Assembly (NCBI RefSeq): GCF_015356865.1
Contig: NZ_JAAFZA010000021.1
Span: 1 to 64,000 of the forward strand
Direction: 5' to 3'
Origin: Catenulispora pinisilvae
GTDB taxonomy: Bacteria; Actinomycetota; Actinomycetes; Streptomycetales; Catenulisporaceae
DNA length: 64,000 bases
The notes under the pieces are model-generated. The model searched no databases. It was not told the origin of the DNA and saw only the letters and a program-made list of their open reading frames with translations. How positions within the stretch are numbered: the first letter of the stretch is position 1; each line of letters begins with the position of its first letter. The position numbers were made by a program, and so were the translations under genes. Shown in pieces: positions 7,815 to 15,965 of the stretch.

Positions 7815-8713
7815 GAGACCCCCAAGGCTTCTGCGACCTGCCGACGTCCGGCTCCGCGCCATCGCGCCGCGAACCCGTAGAGGTTGGCCAAGAGGTAGCA
7901 ACCGAACGCGAAAGTGGTGATCCAGAAGCCGATCGGGTACGGCGAGAAGTACGCCGCCCCCAAGCCGAACCACGTCACGGCCAACGCGAACACGACGGAC
8001 AGGACCAGGCTGCGGCCGGGCCGCGCGGTGATCCGCTGCGCCGTGGCCGCCGGCATCACCAACAGCGCGAACACCAGCAGCGAGCCGGTGATCTGCGAGA
8101 CCTCGGCGGCGGTGGCGCCGAGCAGCACCAGGAACAGCAAGCTGAGCGTGCGGGACGGGACGCCACGCGCGTCGGCGACGGCCGGGTCGACCGAGGCGAA
8201 CAGCAGCGGGCGTCCGATCAGCGCCATGGCCAGCAGCACCACGACCGCGACGACGGCGAGCACCGCGATGTCGCCGGGCGTGACGCCGAGGAAGCTGCCG
8301 AACAGCAGGGAGTTGACCCCGTTGAGGAAACCCTTGTAGAGCGCGACGAACAGCATCCCGCAGGCCAGTGTGAAGGACTGCACTATGCCGGTCAGCGCGG
8401 ACTCCTCGGCCATCCCGCCCTTGCCGCTGCGGGCCAGGGCCGCGATCACCGCCGCCGCCCCGATGCAGAACCCGAAGTAGCCCCACGAGGCGCTCACGCC
8501 GAGGAAGACCGCGGCCGCGGCGCCGGGGAAGCCGGCGAGGGAGACGGTGTGCGCGACGAAGGTCTGACGCCGCAGCACCACGAACCAGCCGACGACGGCC
8601 GCCAGGACGGCGACGATCGTGCCGGCCCGGTAGGCGTTCACCATCGAGTCCAGCTTCCACATCTGGTCGATGTCGGAGAGCAGGTTCCAGGACAGGCCGG
8701 AGTCAGCGGGCAT
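7811..8713 (-). CDS. Zinc ABC transporter permease 1
   Basis: A 300-residue ABC-3 family permease paralogous to its downstream neighbour. Seen: FVAHTVSLAGFPGAAAAVFL near residue 55 and ATAAEVSQITGSLLVFALLV near residue 215. The ATG at 8713 has GGAGG just upstream, inside the end of the ATPase gene, with which it overlaps by 11 bp. A longer reading to 8833 would translate the ATPase's C-terminal repeat DNA in another frame and is rejected. Confidence 0.9.
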   Translation of the reverse strand: MPADSGLSWNLLSDIDQMWKLDSMVNAYRAGTIVAVLAAVVGWFVVLRRQTFVAHTVSLAGFPGAAAAVFLGVSASWGYFGFCIGAAAVIAALARSGKGGMAEESALTGIVQSFTLACGMLFVALYKGFLNGVNSLLFGSFLGVTPGDIAVLAVVAVVVLLAMALIGRPLLFASVDPAVADARGVPSRTLSLLFLVLLGATAAEVSQITGSLLVFALLVMPAATAQRITARPGRSLVLSVVFALAVTWFGLGAAYFSPYPIGFWITTFAFGCYLLANLYGFAARWRGAGRRQVAEALGVS

Positions 8714-9797
8714 CGTCGGCCTCCGATCCGGCCGGACGGCGGTCGGTGGCGCGGCGGTCCATGGCACGACCATCCGCGACACGGCGGTCCATGGCGCGAC
8801 CATCCGCGGCACGACCATCCGTGACCCGACCATCCGTGGCCCGCCGGTCGCCGCCGACGAGCGCGCCGGCGTGCCGATCGGAGTGCATCACCGGCGCCTC
8901 CGGGCCGCCGACCACGACCAGCCGGCCGTCGGAGGCCCGCAGCACCTCGACCGGGGTGCGGAACAGCTTGGACAGGGTCTCGGTGGTGATGACCTCCTCC
9001 GGCGTGCCGGAGGCCGCGCCGCCGTCGGCCAGGTACACGACCCGGTCGAGGTAGGGCAGGATCGGGTTCACGTCGTGCGCGACCATCACCACGGCCACGT
9101 CCTCCGAGCGCGATATCCGGCCGATCAGGGCCGCGACAGAGGCCTGATTCGGCAGGTCGAGGGAGTCCAGCGGCTCGTCCAGCACCAGCAGCCGGGGCTT
9201 GCGGACCAGCGCCTGGGCGATCAGCAGCCGCTGCTGCTCGCCGCCGGAGCACTCGCCGATCGCCCGGTGCGCGTAGGCGGACGCGCCGACCAGTTCGATC
9301 GCCTCGCGGACCCGGGCCTCGGCTTCCCGCCGCTTGGCGCCGCCGAACCGGCCGGTGCCCGGCAGCGGGATGCCCCAGCGGTCGCCGTCCAGGCCCAGGC
9401 GGACGACGTCGATGCCGCGGATGCGCAGCGAGGCGTCGAAGGAGCGGCGCTGGGGCAGGTAGCCGATCTGGGCGCCGGCGGTGCCGGGGCGGTGGCCCAG
9501 GACCCGGACCTCGCCGGTGGCCGCGGGCAGCACCCCGAGCAGAACCTTGACCAGCGTTGACTTTCCGACGCCGTTCGGACCCAGGACGGCCACGAACTCG
9601 CCGCACTCGACCGTCAGATCGACGCCGCCCCACAAGGTGCGGCCCGCGACCGACGCCGAGGCGCCGCGCAGTTCCACGACCGCCACCGGTTCGTTGCCCG
9701 CGTTGCACACCCGGCTCGCGCCGTCCAGCAGCGCGGCCGCCGCCTCAGAATCCGTATTCACCGCATTCACCGCATCCACTGCGTCCACCGCCGTCAT
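8703..9797 (-). CDS. Zinc ABC transporter ATPase
   Basis: A 364-residue ABC ATPase. Seen: Walker A GPNGVGKST near residue 78, Q-loop YLPQR, signature CSGGEQQR near residue 190, Walker B LLVLDEP, and switch AHD. The partner permeases and binding protein make this the motor of a zinc importer. It is about 100 residues longer than ZnuC because of a short AVDAVDAVNAV-like head and a C-terminal tail of seven pentads of the type xxDGR or xxDRR coded by 15-bp repeats. The ATG at 9797 is preceded by GGTGGAG; a TTG at 9833 is an alternative. Confidence 0.9.
   Translation of the reverse strand: MTAVDAVDAVNAVNTDSEAAAALLDGASRVCNAGNEPVAVVELRGASASVAGRTLWGGVDLTVECGEFVAVLGPNGVGKSTLVKVLLGVLPAATGEVRVLGHRPGTAGAQIGYLPQRRSFDASLRIRGIDVVRLGLDGDRWGIPLPGTGRFGGAKRREAEARVREAIELVGASAYAHRAIGECSGGEQQRLLIAQALVRKPRLLVLDEPLDSLDLPNQASVAALIGRISRSEDVAVVMVAHDVNPILPYLDRVVYLADGGAASGTPEEVITTETLSKLFRTPVEVLRASDGRLVVVGGPEAPVMHSDRHAGALVGGDRRATDGRVTDGRAADGRAMDRRVADGRAMDRRATDRRPAGSEADDAR
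8738..8852. repeat. 15-bp repeats coding a D-R-R/D-G-R tail
   Basis: Degenerate 15-bp units around GCGACCATCCGTGGC and GCGGCGGTCCATGGC code pentads such as ATDGR, AMDRR and VADGR at the C-terminus of the zinc ATPase. The stretch ends about 25 bp before the next permease's start codon. It is an in-frame expansion at a gene end. Confidence 0.8.
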
Positions 9798-9866
9798 CGT
9801 CTCCACCGCTCTCCTGGGCCCGTCGGCTGCCAACGCCGCCGTCGCCTGCTTGCTTCCGCCAGGGCG

Positions 9867-10829
9867 TCAGTGGCCCGTCGCCTGGGCCAGTGCCGCCTTC
9901 AGCCCCTGCAATTCGCCGACCATCCAGTCCTGGAAGGTAGCGGACGCCGGTGCGAGGGTCTCGGTCACGGTGGTCACCGGGATCCCGGCGGCCTTGGCCT
10001 CGTTGACCTGAGCCGAGATGTCCGGCGTCGAGTTCTGCGAGTTGTAGACGTAGACCTTGATCTGCTTGCCCTTGATCTGGCTGTCGATCGCGGTCTTGTC
10101 CGCCACCGAGGGGTCGTTGCCCTCGGAGATGTCCTTCAGGAACGAGTACGGCGTCAGCATCTTCAGGCCGAGGGTGTCGGCCAGCGGCGAGACGATGGAC
10201 TCCGAGGCGCCGATCGGGGTGCCGGCGTACTGGGTCTTGATCTCGGACTCCAGCTGGTTGTAACCGGCCAGCGTGGTGTTCTCGAAGGTCTGCTTCTGGG
10301 TGTCGAAGTACGCGGCGTCGGCCGGGTCCAGCTTCTTGTACTCCGCGACGATGGCGTCGATGACCTTGTAGACGCTGTCGTGGGAGTACCACTGGTGCGG
10401 GTTGTCGCCGTCCTTGAGACCGACCACGTCGCCGACGGTCAGGACGTCACGGCCGGACGCCGGGTTGGCCGAGACCAGCTTGGGGGCCCAGGAGGTGTCG
10501 TAGCCGATGCCGTTCTGGATGAACAGCTGCGCGCCGGCGATGAGCTTGGCGTCGTTCGGGGTGGCCTCATAGGAGTGCGGGTCGGTGTCCGGGTTGGTGA
10601 TGATCGACGTCTCGGCCACGTGCGTCCCGCCGAGCTGGAGCGCGATCGAGCCCCAGAAGTTCTCGGCGGCGACCACCGTGATCTTCGTGGTGGACCCGGT
10701 CGTCTGGCCGCCCGGGACCACCACGGCGGCGGGCTTGGCCGTCGACTTGGTCGAGCACCCCGCGGTCAGCGCCACGGCCACGCCGACCGCCAGCAGGCCG
10801 CCGGCCGCGCGCTTCAGACTCCCGTCCAT
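9867..10829 (-). CDS. Zinc-binding lipoprotein of the ABC importer
   Basis: A 320-residue TroA/ZnuA-family substrate-binding protein. Seen: a signal peptide ending in the lipobox LTAGC (Cys near residue 25), then ENFWGSIALQLGG, TDPHSYEATP with the first His ligand, and DNPHQWYS with the second. The usual third His region reads ASESIVSPLA, so a Glu may replace His; the missing His-rich loop also sets it apart from classical ZnuA. The ATG at 10829 is chosen because a signal peptide follows immediately. First gene of the operon, with two Zur boxes 44-95 bp upstream. Confidence 0.9.
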   Translation of the reverse strand: MDGSLKRAAGGLLAVGVAVALTAGCSTKSTAKPAAVVVPGGQTTGSTTKITVVAAENFWGSIALQLGGTHVAETSIITNPDTDPHSYEATPNDAKLIAGAQLFIQNGIGYDTSWAPKLVSANPASGRDVLTVGDVVGLKDGDNPHQWYSHDSVYKVIDAIVAEYKKLDPADAAYFDTQKQTFENTTLAGYNQLESEIKTQYAGTPIGASESIVSPLADTLGLKMLTPYSFLKDISEGNDPSVADKTAIDSQIKGKQIKVYVYNSQNSTPDISAQVNEAKAAGIPVTTVTETLAPASATFQDWMVGELQGLKAALAQATGH

Positions 10830-10872
10830 GGAGGCCCCCTCTATGTGCAGGCTCAGTTCATGAGCTTGATGA

Positions 10873-10887
10873 TGAAAACCGTTTTCA
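10873..10887. promoter_or_regulatory. Zur box 1 (perfect 7-1-7 palindrome)
   Basis: TGAAAACCGTTTTCA is a perfect 7-1-7 inverted repeat close to the actinomycete Zur box consensus. It lies upstream of the zinc-binding lipoprotein start and pairs with a second box 37 bp away. Confidence 0.85.
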
Positions 10888-10909
10888 AGTCCCGACAGCC
10901 GGAAGCATA

Positions 10910-10924
10910 TGAAAATCGTTTCCA
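10910..10924. promoter_or_regulatory. Zur box 2
   Basis: TGAAAATCGTTTCCA matches the 7-1-7 Zur box pattern imperfectly. It is also 30 bp upstream of the divergent DinB-type gene, which could therefore be zinc-responsive as well. Confidence 0.75.
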
Positions 10925-10953
10925 CTTGGCAAGGTCACGCCGGGTAGCGAACA

Positions 10954-11460
10954 ATGCGCGGGGTGACCGACGAACGCGCGAACCTGCTCCGCTACCTGCG
11001 TATCCAGCGCGAACACGTCCTCGGCGCCCTGGAAGGCCTGGACGCCGAGACGCTGCGTCGCCCGATCCTGCCGTCCGGCTGGACCTGCCTGGCGCTGGTG
11101 AGCCATCTCACATATGACGACGAGCGCTTCTGGTTCCGCGGCGTCATCGCCCGCGACCAGGAGGTCATCGACGCCGTGGAGCGCCGGGAGCCCGGCGGCT
11201 GGCAGCTCGACGCGGACCTGCCGGCCGAGGAGGTGTTCGCCCGCTACCGCGCGGAGGCCGGACGCTCCGACGCGGTGCTGGCCGAGTGCGATCTGGACGC
11301 CGCCCCGACGTGGTGGCCGGAGTACGTGTTCGGCACGTGGCGGCTGGACTCGGTGCGGCAGATCGTCCTGCACCACATCACCGAGACCGCGGCGCACGCC
11401 GGGCATCTGGATGTGGTGCGGGAGCTGATCGACGGCAGCCAGTGGGTGATTCAGGACTGA
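10954..11460 (+). CDS. DinB/DUF664 family protein
   Basis: A 168-residue four-helix-bundle protein of the DinB / DUF664 type, a group that includes bacillithiol- and mycothiol-dependent transferases. Seen: LVSHLTYDDERFWF near residue 50 and VLHHITETAAHAGHLD near residue 138, which supply the His triad for a divalent metal. The reaction is not predictable. Start at ATG 10954, with GTG 10963 as an alternative. It overlaps the convergent yidC-like gene by 10 bp and faces the Zur boxes. Confidence 0.82.
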   Translation: MRGVTDERANLLRYLRIQREHVLGALEGLDAETLRRPILPSGWTCLALVSHLTYDDERFWFRGVIARDQEVIDAVERREPGGWQLDADLPAEEVFARYRAEAGRSDAVLAECDLDAAPTWWPEYVFGTWRLDSVRQIVLHHITETAAHAGHLDVVRELIDGSQWVIQD

Positions 11461-12209
11461 GCGGGCTGCACCATGCGGCGCCGCTCTACGAGGGTCCACA
11501 GGGTCGTGGTCGCGACGTAGAGGCTGCTGGCGACCGGGAGTACGACGGCCCCGAGGACTGAGAAGTAGGGCAGCAGGGACATCAGCTTGGTGACGCCGGG
11601 GGCGGGGGTACTTGTACCGGTCGCCGGGACTGCGTCGAGCGCGGCACTCCCCCGCATCCGGCGCGAGGACCACGTGGCCAGGACCGCGAGCGCCGCGATC
11701 AGCGCCACGAACACCGCGACGTGCCCGAGCGCCACTGACGACCCGCTGAAGACGTCCCGGAAGTGGGAGCCGAGGCCGACCCCGAACAGCTGGTCGCTGA
11801 GCAGCCCGTTGTGGTGCCCGCCGATGGTCGGCGAGACGAACAGCCGGTACACGACGATAAACACCGGGATCTGCACCAGCCCGAGCCCGATGCCGGGCGC
11901 CAGCTTCACACCGTTGGCCCGGTACAACTCGACGGTCTCGCGCTGGGCGCGCAGCGGGTCGTTCTTGTACTTGCGCTGGAGCTTCTGCACGGCCGGGGCG
12001 AGCGCGGCGCGGGCCTTCTGTGCGGACAGTTGCGCCGTCATCTGGGCCCGGTTCAGCGGGTGCAGACAGAGCCGGACGGCAGCGGTGAACACGACGATCG
12101 CGACGGCCGGGCCGAGGCCGCCGAGCACCGGGACCAGCACGACGGACAGGCCGGTGACGGCGTGGTAGGCGGCGACGATGGCCGGGGTGAGCAGGGAGTA
12201 GAACGGCAT
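11451..12209 (-). CDS. YidC/Oxa1-family membrane insertase paralogue
   Basis: A 252-residue polytopic membrane protein. Seen: VRLCLHPLNRAQM near residue 45, the cytoplasmic basic loop with KYKNDPLRAQRETVELY near residue 80, and LVQIPVFIVVYRLF near residue 110, typical of the Oxa1 core without the large periplasmic domain of E. coli YidC. Actinomycetes often carry such a second paralogue besides the essential one near the origin; no ribosomal or rnpA genes are nearby here, so this is probably accessory. A small DUF6412-like gene lies upstream on the same strand. Confidence 0.88.
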   Translation of the reverse strand: MPFYSLLTPAIVAAYHAVTGLSVVLVPVLGGLGPAVAIVVFTAAVRLCLHPLNRAQMTAQLSAQKARAALAPAVQKLQRKYKNDPLRAQRETVELYRANGVKLAPGIGLGLVQIPVFIVVYRLFVSPTIGGHHNGLLSDQLFGVGLGSHFRDVFSGSSVALGHVAVFVALIAALAVLATWSSRRMRGSAALDAVPATGTSTPAPGVTKLMSLLPYFSVLGAVVLPVASSLYVATTTLWTLVERRRMVQPAQS

Positions 12210-12285
12210 GGCGAACCCCTTCGGGCATCTTGCGGATGGATGAGATCGGCGAGATGGACCGTGCCGGCATGGCCGCGGGTCGGCG

Positions 12286-12424
12286 GTGGCAGATCAGCGA
12301 TATCGGATCAGCGATAGCAGATGACCAGTAGCGGATCAGCGATATCGGATCAGCTATTGCGGATCACCAGTAGCGGATCAGCGATTGCAGATCCCCCGTA
12401 GGAGATCAGCGATTGCGGATCTGC
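12286..12424. repeat. Degenerate GGATCAGCGAT minisatellite
   Basis: About nine degenerate copies of a 13-17 bp unit centred on CGGATCAGCGAT(A/T) fill the gap between the yidC-like gene and its small upstream neighbour. Higher-order copies containing GACCAGTAGCGGATC recur about 44 bp apart. The GATC density is striking. No gene is present in 12210-12435. Confidence 0.85.
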
Positions 12425-12435
12425 GCGGCGGCCGG

Positions 12436-12735
12436 TCAGACGGTCGCGGGGTTCGATCCCGGCGGTCGGGGATGGGGCTTGCCGGCCGCATCGGGGTCGC
12501 GTTGCGGCAGGAACGCCGTGTCGCGCAACGAGGATCGCGCGGCGGCGGCAGTCTGCGCGGCCACCGCGGTCCCGGCCATCAGCACCGAGAACGCGCTGCG
12601 CCGCAGTGCGGCGGCGAGCAACGCCAGGGCGGAGGCCGACGCGACCAAGACGGCGGTGTTCTGCCCGCCGAACAGCACCAGGAGCGTGGCGAAGGCGGCG
12701 AGCAGGCTCGCGGCGGTCGCTCCTCGGTTCGTCAC
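12436..12735 (-). CDS. Small membrane protein, DUF6412-like
   Basis: A protein of about 99 residues with two hydrophobic segments and a C-terminal tail containing TAFLPQRDPDAAGKP. That tail matches my recollection of DUF6412 proteins, which sit beside yidC-like paralogues in streptomycetes; its role is unknown. The start is uncertain: GTG at 12735 is preferred because a charged residue and a membrane helix follow at once, but GTG at 12783 and 12810 are also open. Confidence 0.6.
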   Translation of the reverse strand: MTNRGATAASLLAAFATLLVLFGGQNTAVLVASASALALLAAALRRSAFSVLMAGTAVAAQTAAAARSSLRDTAFLPQRDPDAAGKPHPRPPGSNPATV

Positions 12736-12857
12736 AGGGGTCAGCGTACAACCGCCGCCGCGACTGTGAAGAAGTCGGTCCACGCGATGCAACCCACAGC
12801 ACGGGCCCACGCATTAGTGATCTGGCAGTGTGCATCCATGCTGTGATCGAGAGGGGG

Positions 12858-13403
12858 ATGGCTGTGGGGGAACTGGTGCGGGACGCCGAGTTCACCGAAT
12901 TCGCCAGGGCACGCGCTCCGTGGCTGCGCAAGGTCGCGTATCTGCTGTGCGGGGACTGGCACCGCGCGGACGACCTCGTCCAGGCCAGCATGCTCAAGCT
13001 CTATACCGGCTGGCACCGGGCCGGACAGGTCGAGAACGTCGACGGCTACGCGCGCCGCACGCTGATCAACGTGTTCCTGGCCGAACAACGCGGGCCCTGG
13101 TGGCAGCGCGTCATCAACCACGAGCGGGAGCCGGACCCGGAGGTGCTGGCCGACGCCCGGTCGGTGACGGCGCTGGACCTGGACGCGGCGCTGGACCTGC
13201 GGGCCGCGCTCGCGGCGCTGCCGCCGAAGCAGCGTGCGGCCGTGGTGCTGCGTTACTACTGCGACCTGTCGGTGGATCAGACCGCTGAGATCTTGCAGTG
13301 CTCGACGGGCAACGTCAAAAGCCAGACCTGGCACGGCCTGAGGACGCTACGGGTCCGTTTGGAATCCGCGGCCGGTGACACTACGGAAGGGCAAGGACTG
13401 TGA
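12858..13403 (+). CDS. SigE-family ECF RNA polymerase sigma factor
   Basis: A 181-residue extracytoplasmic-function sigma factor. Seen: region 2 with LCGDWHRADDLVQASMLKLY near residue 35 and YARRTLINVFLAEQR near residue 75, then region 4 with ALPPKQRAAVVLRYYCDLS and a helix-turn-helix ILQCSTGNVKSQTWHGL. This is the actinobacterial SigE-type subfamily. GAGGGGG abuts the ATG at 12858, so the GTG at 12864 has better ribosome spacing and may be the true start. It overlaps the next gene by four bases, so that protein is the likely anti-sigma partner. Confidence 0.88.
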   Translation: MAVGELVRDAEFTEFARARAPWLRKVAYLLCGDWHRADDLVQASMLKLYTGWHRAGQVENVDGYARRTLINVFLAEQRGPWWQRVINHEREPDPEVLADARSVTALDLDAALDLRAALAALPPKQRAAVVLRYYCDLSVDQTAEILQCSTGNVKSQTWHGLRTLRVRLESAAGDTTEGQGL

Positions 13404-14521
13404 ACGACGAACTGCACGCAGGCGACTTCACCGGAAACGACCTTCACGCTCTGAGCTCCCGGCTGACAGACCTGGCCGACGCCCCGGCACCGCCGAGCCC
13501 GTTCGATCCGGCTCGGGTGGCGGCCGTGGGCCGACGGCGGGTGCTGGCGACTCGGGCCTCGGCGGTCGGGGGCAGCGGCGTACTCGCGGTGGCGGCGGTT
13601 TTCGGGATCGTGGCGGCGTTCGCTCCGTCGGCGCCATCGGCGATCGCGGCCGCCGCGGCGCCCAGATCCGGAATCGGCGCCGATCCGCTGGTCAAGTACG
13701 CCGACTTCGGATGGCTGCCCGACTCGCTGCCGAACGTGAGCTACGAGGCCCCGATCAAGCGCGAGGACAGTGATGTCGTCGCGCAGGGGAACAAGTCGCC
13801 TGAGGGCGCGCCCCGCGTCGATCTCCAGCCGCTTCCCGGCGACGGCCCCGGCGGACCGAACGCCCACGAGCGCATGATCCCGGTGACTCTCGACGATGGG
13901 CGCAAGGCGTACTGGGTCACGCAATCCGGGAATCAGGGTCAGTTCGCGGGGTTCTTCCAGTTGCGCTTCCCCTCGAAGGAAGGCCGGTGGTTCGCGCTGG
14001 CTTGGGATGTCAACTGGAACGAGTCCCCCGCCAGCGTTGCCAAGATCAGCGGAGTACCGCTGAACTCGGCGGCCTCTGCCGACAACGCTCCGCCGACCTC
14101 CGTCCCGGTCTCGGCGCAATGGCAGGCGACGCTGCTGCGCATAGCAACGCAGGTGAATGACACTCCAGTGCCGGTTCCCATGCCGTTCTCCGTGGCCGGA
14201 CTTCCGGCGAACTTCCAGCCGGACAAGGCTTTCCTGTGGCGCCCGGCCGCATTCGGCGACGGGGCGCCGGGAACCTGGAGCGCCCTGCTCACCTTCGATT
14301 CAGACGTGGGGACAGTCACCATCGAGGTCGGCCCGCACGGCTCGGTGAGCAAAACGAAGGATGACAAGTGCAAGACCTCGGCGGGTCTGGACGCCTGCGT
14401 GGAGCTGGCGGGCAAGGTCGCGGGGCTCAACGAGGTCGGCGGGCCGAAGGGACTGCTCAAACTCCTCACTTTGCTCGGTCTCGATGAGAAGCAGTGGACG
14501 ACGAACGTCATCGTCCCCTGA
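13400..14521 (+). CDS. Membrane protein coupled to the sigma factor, possible anti-sigma
   Basis: A 373-residue protein starting at the GTG of a GTGA overlap with the sigma gene. Seen: a short Asp/Pro-rich cytoplasmic N-terminus, an arginine cluster GRRRVLATR near residue 48, one transmembrane helix near residues 55-78, and an external domain of about 290 residues with two Cys near the C-terminus. No zinc-binding anti-sigma HxxxCxxC motif is visible, so the anti-sigma assignment rests on gene order and topology only. The outer domain is not recognised. Confidence 0.7.
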   Translation: MNDELHAGDFTGNDLHALSSRLTDLADAPAPPSPFDPARVAAVGRRRVLATRASAVGGSGVLAVAAVFGIVAAFAPSAPSAIAAAAAPRSGIGADPLVKYADFGWLPDSLPNVSYEAPIKREDSDVVAQGNKSPEGAPRVDLQPLPGDGPGGPNAHERMIPVTLDDGRKAYWVTQSGNQGQFAGFFQLRFPSKEGRWFALAWDVNWNESPASVAKISGVPLNSAASADNAPPTSVPVSAQWQATLLRIATQVNDTPVPVPMPFSVAGLPANFQPDKAFLWRPAAFGDGAPGTWSALLTFDSDVGTVTIEVGPHGSVSKTKDDKCKTSAGLDACVELAGKVAGLNEVGGPKGLLKLLTLLGLDEKQWTTNVIVP

Positions 14522-14522
14522 T

Positions 14523-15191
14523 TCAGGAGGCGACCTCCTCCAGCTCCGCGACCGTAGCGGTCACCATCGCCAGCACCTCGTCCTGGGTCGGCGCGGCATC
14601 GCGGTCCACCCAGCGCAGGGTGGCGGCGATGGTGTCGAACAGGAACACGATGGCGCGGACCACGGGGTCGTCGACGTCGGCCCCGGCCAGGACGGAGAAC
14701 GTCATCAGGCCCCAGACGCCGGGGCGGTCCGGGTGTGGCAGGTAGTACGACACCCGGACTCCGACGGTGTCCCTGCCGTACATCTCCTGGTGGATGACGG
14801 CTGAGATCCGGGCGGCGGTGGCGCCGCCGATGTCGACGCACGAGCCGTCCGGCCCGGCGTCGTCCAGGATCGAGGCCAGCAGTTGCTCAGGGTCCTGCGG
14901 GTCCTGGTCTTCCAGGATGGTGATCAGCATCGAGCCCGGGATGCGGGTGCTGTTGAACTCGCGCAGGGGCAGGACGACCCAGCGCGCGCCTTGGCGGCTG
15001 GCCTCGTCGGTGCTGGCGGTGAGTTGCTTGCGCAGTTCGCGGCGCCAGGGTTCGGCGCGGTCGCGGGGCAGGGTGGGCGGCAGGGCGCGCCCGATGATGC
15101 GGTCGATGGCCCACTTGCGCACGCGTTCGGTGTCCGGGGCGGTCGGCAGGACGGCCCAGCCGGCCGGCAGCACCAGTTCGACGTCGATCAT
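14523..15191 (-). CDS. Secretion-locus accessory protein, unknown
   Basis: A 222-residue soluble protein with no family recognised. Seen: AGWAVLPTAPDTERVRKWA at the N-terminus and SYYLPHPDRPGVWGLMTFS near residue 147, then a long acidic C-terminal helix. There is no signal peptide or membrane helix. Its ATG overlaps the TGA of the upstream gene (ATGA), so it is translated with that gene as the last cistron of the type VII-like locus. It meets the convergent sigma partner gene with a one-base gap. Confidence 0.72.
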   Translation of the reverse strand: MIDVELVLPAGWAVLPTAPDTERVRKWAIDRIIGRALPPTLPRDRAEPWRRELRKQLTASTDEASRQGARWVVLPLREFNSTRIPGSMLITILEDQDPQDPEQLLASILDDAGPDGSCVDIGGATAARISAVIHQEMYGRDTVGVRVSYYLPHPDRPGVWGLMTFSVLAGADVDDPVVRAIVFLFDTIAATLRWVDRDAAPTQDEVLAMVTATVAELEEVAS

Positions 15192-15952
15192 CGGTTCACC
15201 TCCTGGCGGGCTCCGCCCGCGGGCTCCAGATCCGGCGCGATCGGCCTGGGATGCTCGGCGATCTGCTGCATCAGCTTGTCCACCCCCGGACCGATCAGTC
15301 CCATCAGTTGGAGATCCATCACCCGGGTCGTGAGCAGCACGTCCACCCGCGCCGCCGGCCGGTCATCCGCGGCGGGCCAGTCCAGCCGCATCGCCGCGTC
15401 CAAGCGGCCGTAGGCGAGGTGGTCGTTGGTGCGCTGCACACTGAGCACGCGGAGTCCGTCGCCGTACGGGGTGCTGACGTACTCGATCTGCCGGCCCAGG
15501 CCCAGGCCGCCGTCGGACGACGCCGGCTCGCCGCCGCCGGAGTCGGCCCCGACGAGTTCCATCAGGTAGATCGGGTCGTCGGCGACCGGTGCCCGGTACT
15601 CGACCACCACCGGCACCGGCGACCAGCGCGGCCAGCCCTGGATGAAGGCGGTGCCCCAGGCCATGCGCTGCCAGACCGGGAGGGTGGCGGCGCGGGCGGT
15701 CAGCCAGCGGGCGATGCCGCGGCCGACGTTGTCGGCGGTGAAGGGGTAGTCCTCGGGGAGGTTCTCCTCGGCGATCCAGCTCTGGCGGAACTCCTCGCCC
15801 CAGCCCTCGCGGGTCCACTCGGTGAACATCTCGACCACACCGTCGGCCCAGGCGCTCTGTTCGTCCTCGGTGGCGCCGGGGTCGGGGACCCGGCCCCAGA
15901 ACCAGGGCACTGTGATCTCGGCCGAATCATCGTCCGCTGTCATGGCTGTCAT
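15188..15952 (-). CDS. Secretion-locus accessory protein, unknown
   Basis: A 254-residue soluble protein rich in Trp (for example PWFWGRVPDP, TREGWGEEFRQSW, FIQGWPRWSP). It has no signal peptide and no recognised domain. AAGGAG lies directly upstream of the ATG at 15952. It is 13 bp downstream of the large WXG-like protein and overlaps the next gene, so all are one operon. A chaperone-like or regulatory role in substrate handling would fit the position but is inference. Confidence 0.72.
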   Translation of the reverse strand: MTAMTADDDSAEITVPWFWGRVPDPGATEDEQSAWADGVVEMFTEWTREGWGEEFRQSWIAEENLPEDYPFTADNVGRGIARWLTARAATLPVWQRMAWGTAFIQGWPRWSPVPVVVEYRAPVADDPIYLMELVGADSGGGEPASSDGGLGLGRQIEYVSTPYGDGLRVLSVQRTNDHLAYGRLDAAMRLDWPAADDRPAARVDVLLTTRVMDLQLMGLIGPGVDKLMQQIAEHPRPIAPDLEPAGGARQEVNR

Positions 15953-15965
15953 CTCCTTACCGCCA

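Noticed and set aside
7811..8833. Longer start for permease 1 at 8833
   Set aside because: It would translate the ATPase's repeat DNA in another frame; the ATG at 8713 has a good GGAGG.
12446..12466. GGGGTTCGATCCCGG resembles a tRNA T-arm
   Set aside because: No acceptor stem, anticodon arm or D-arm fits upstream, and the sequence lies in the C-terminal codons of the DUF6412-like gene.
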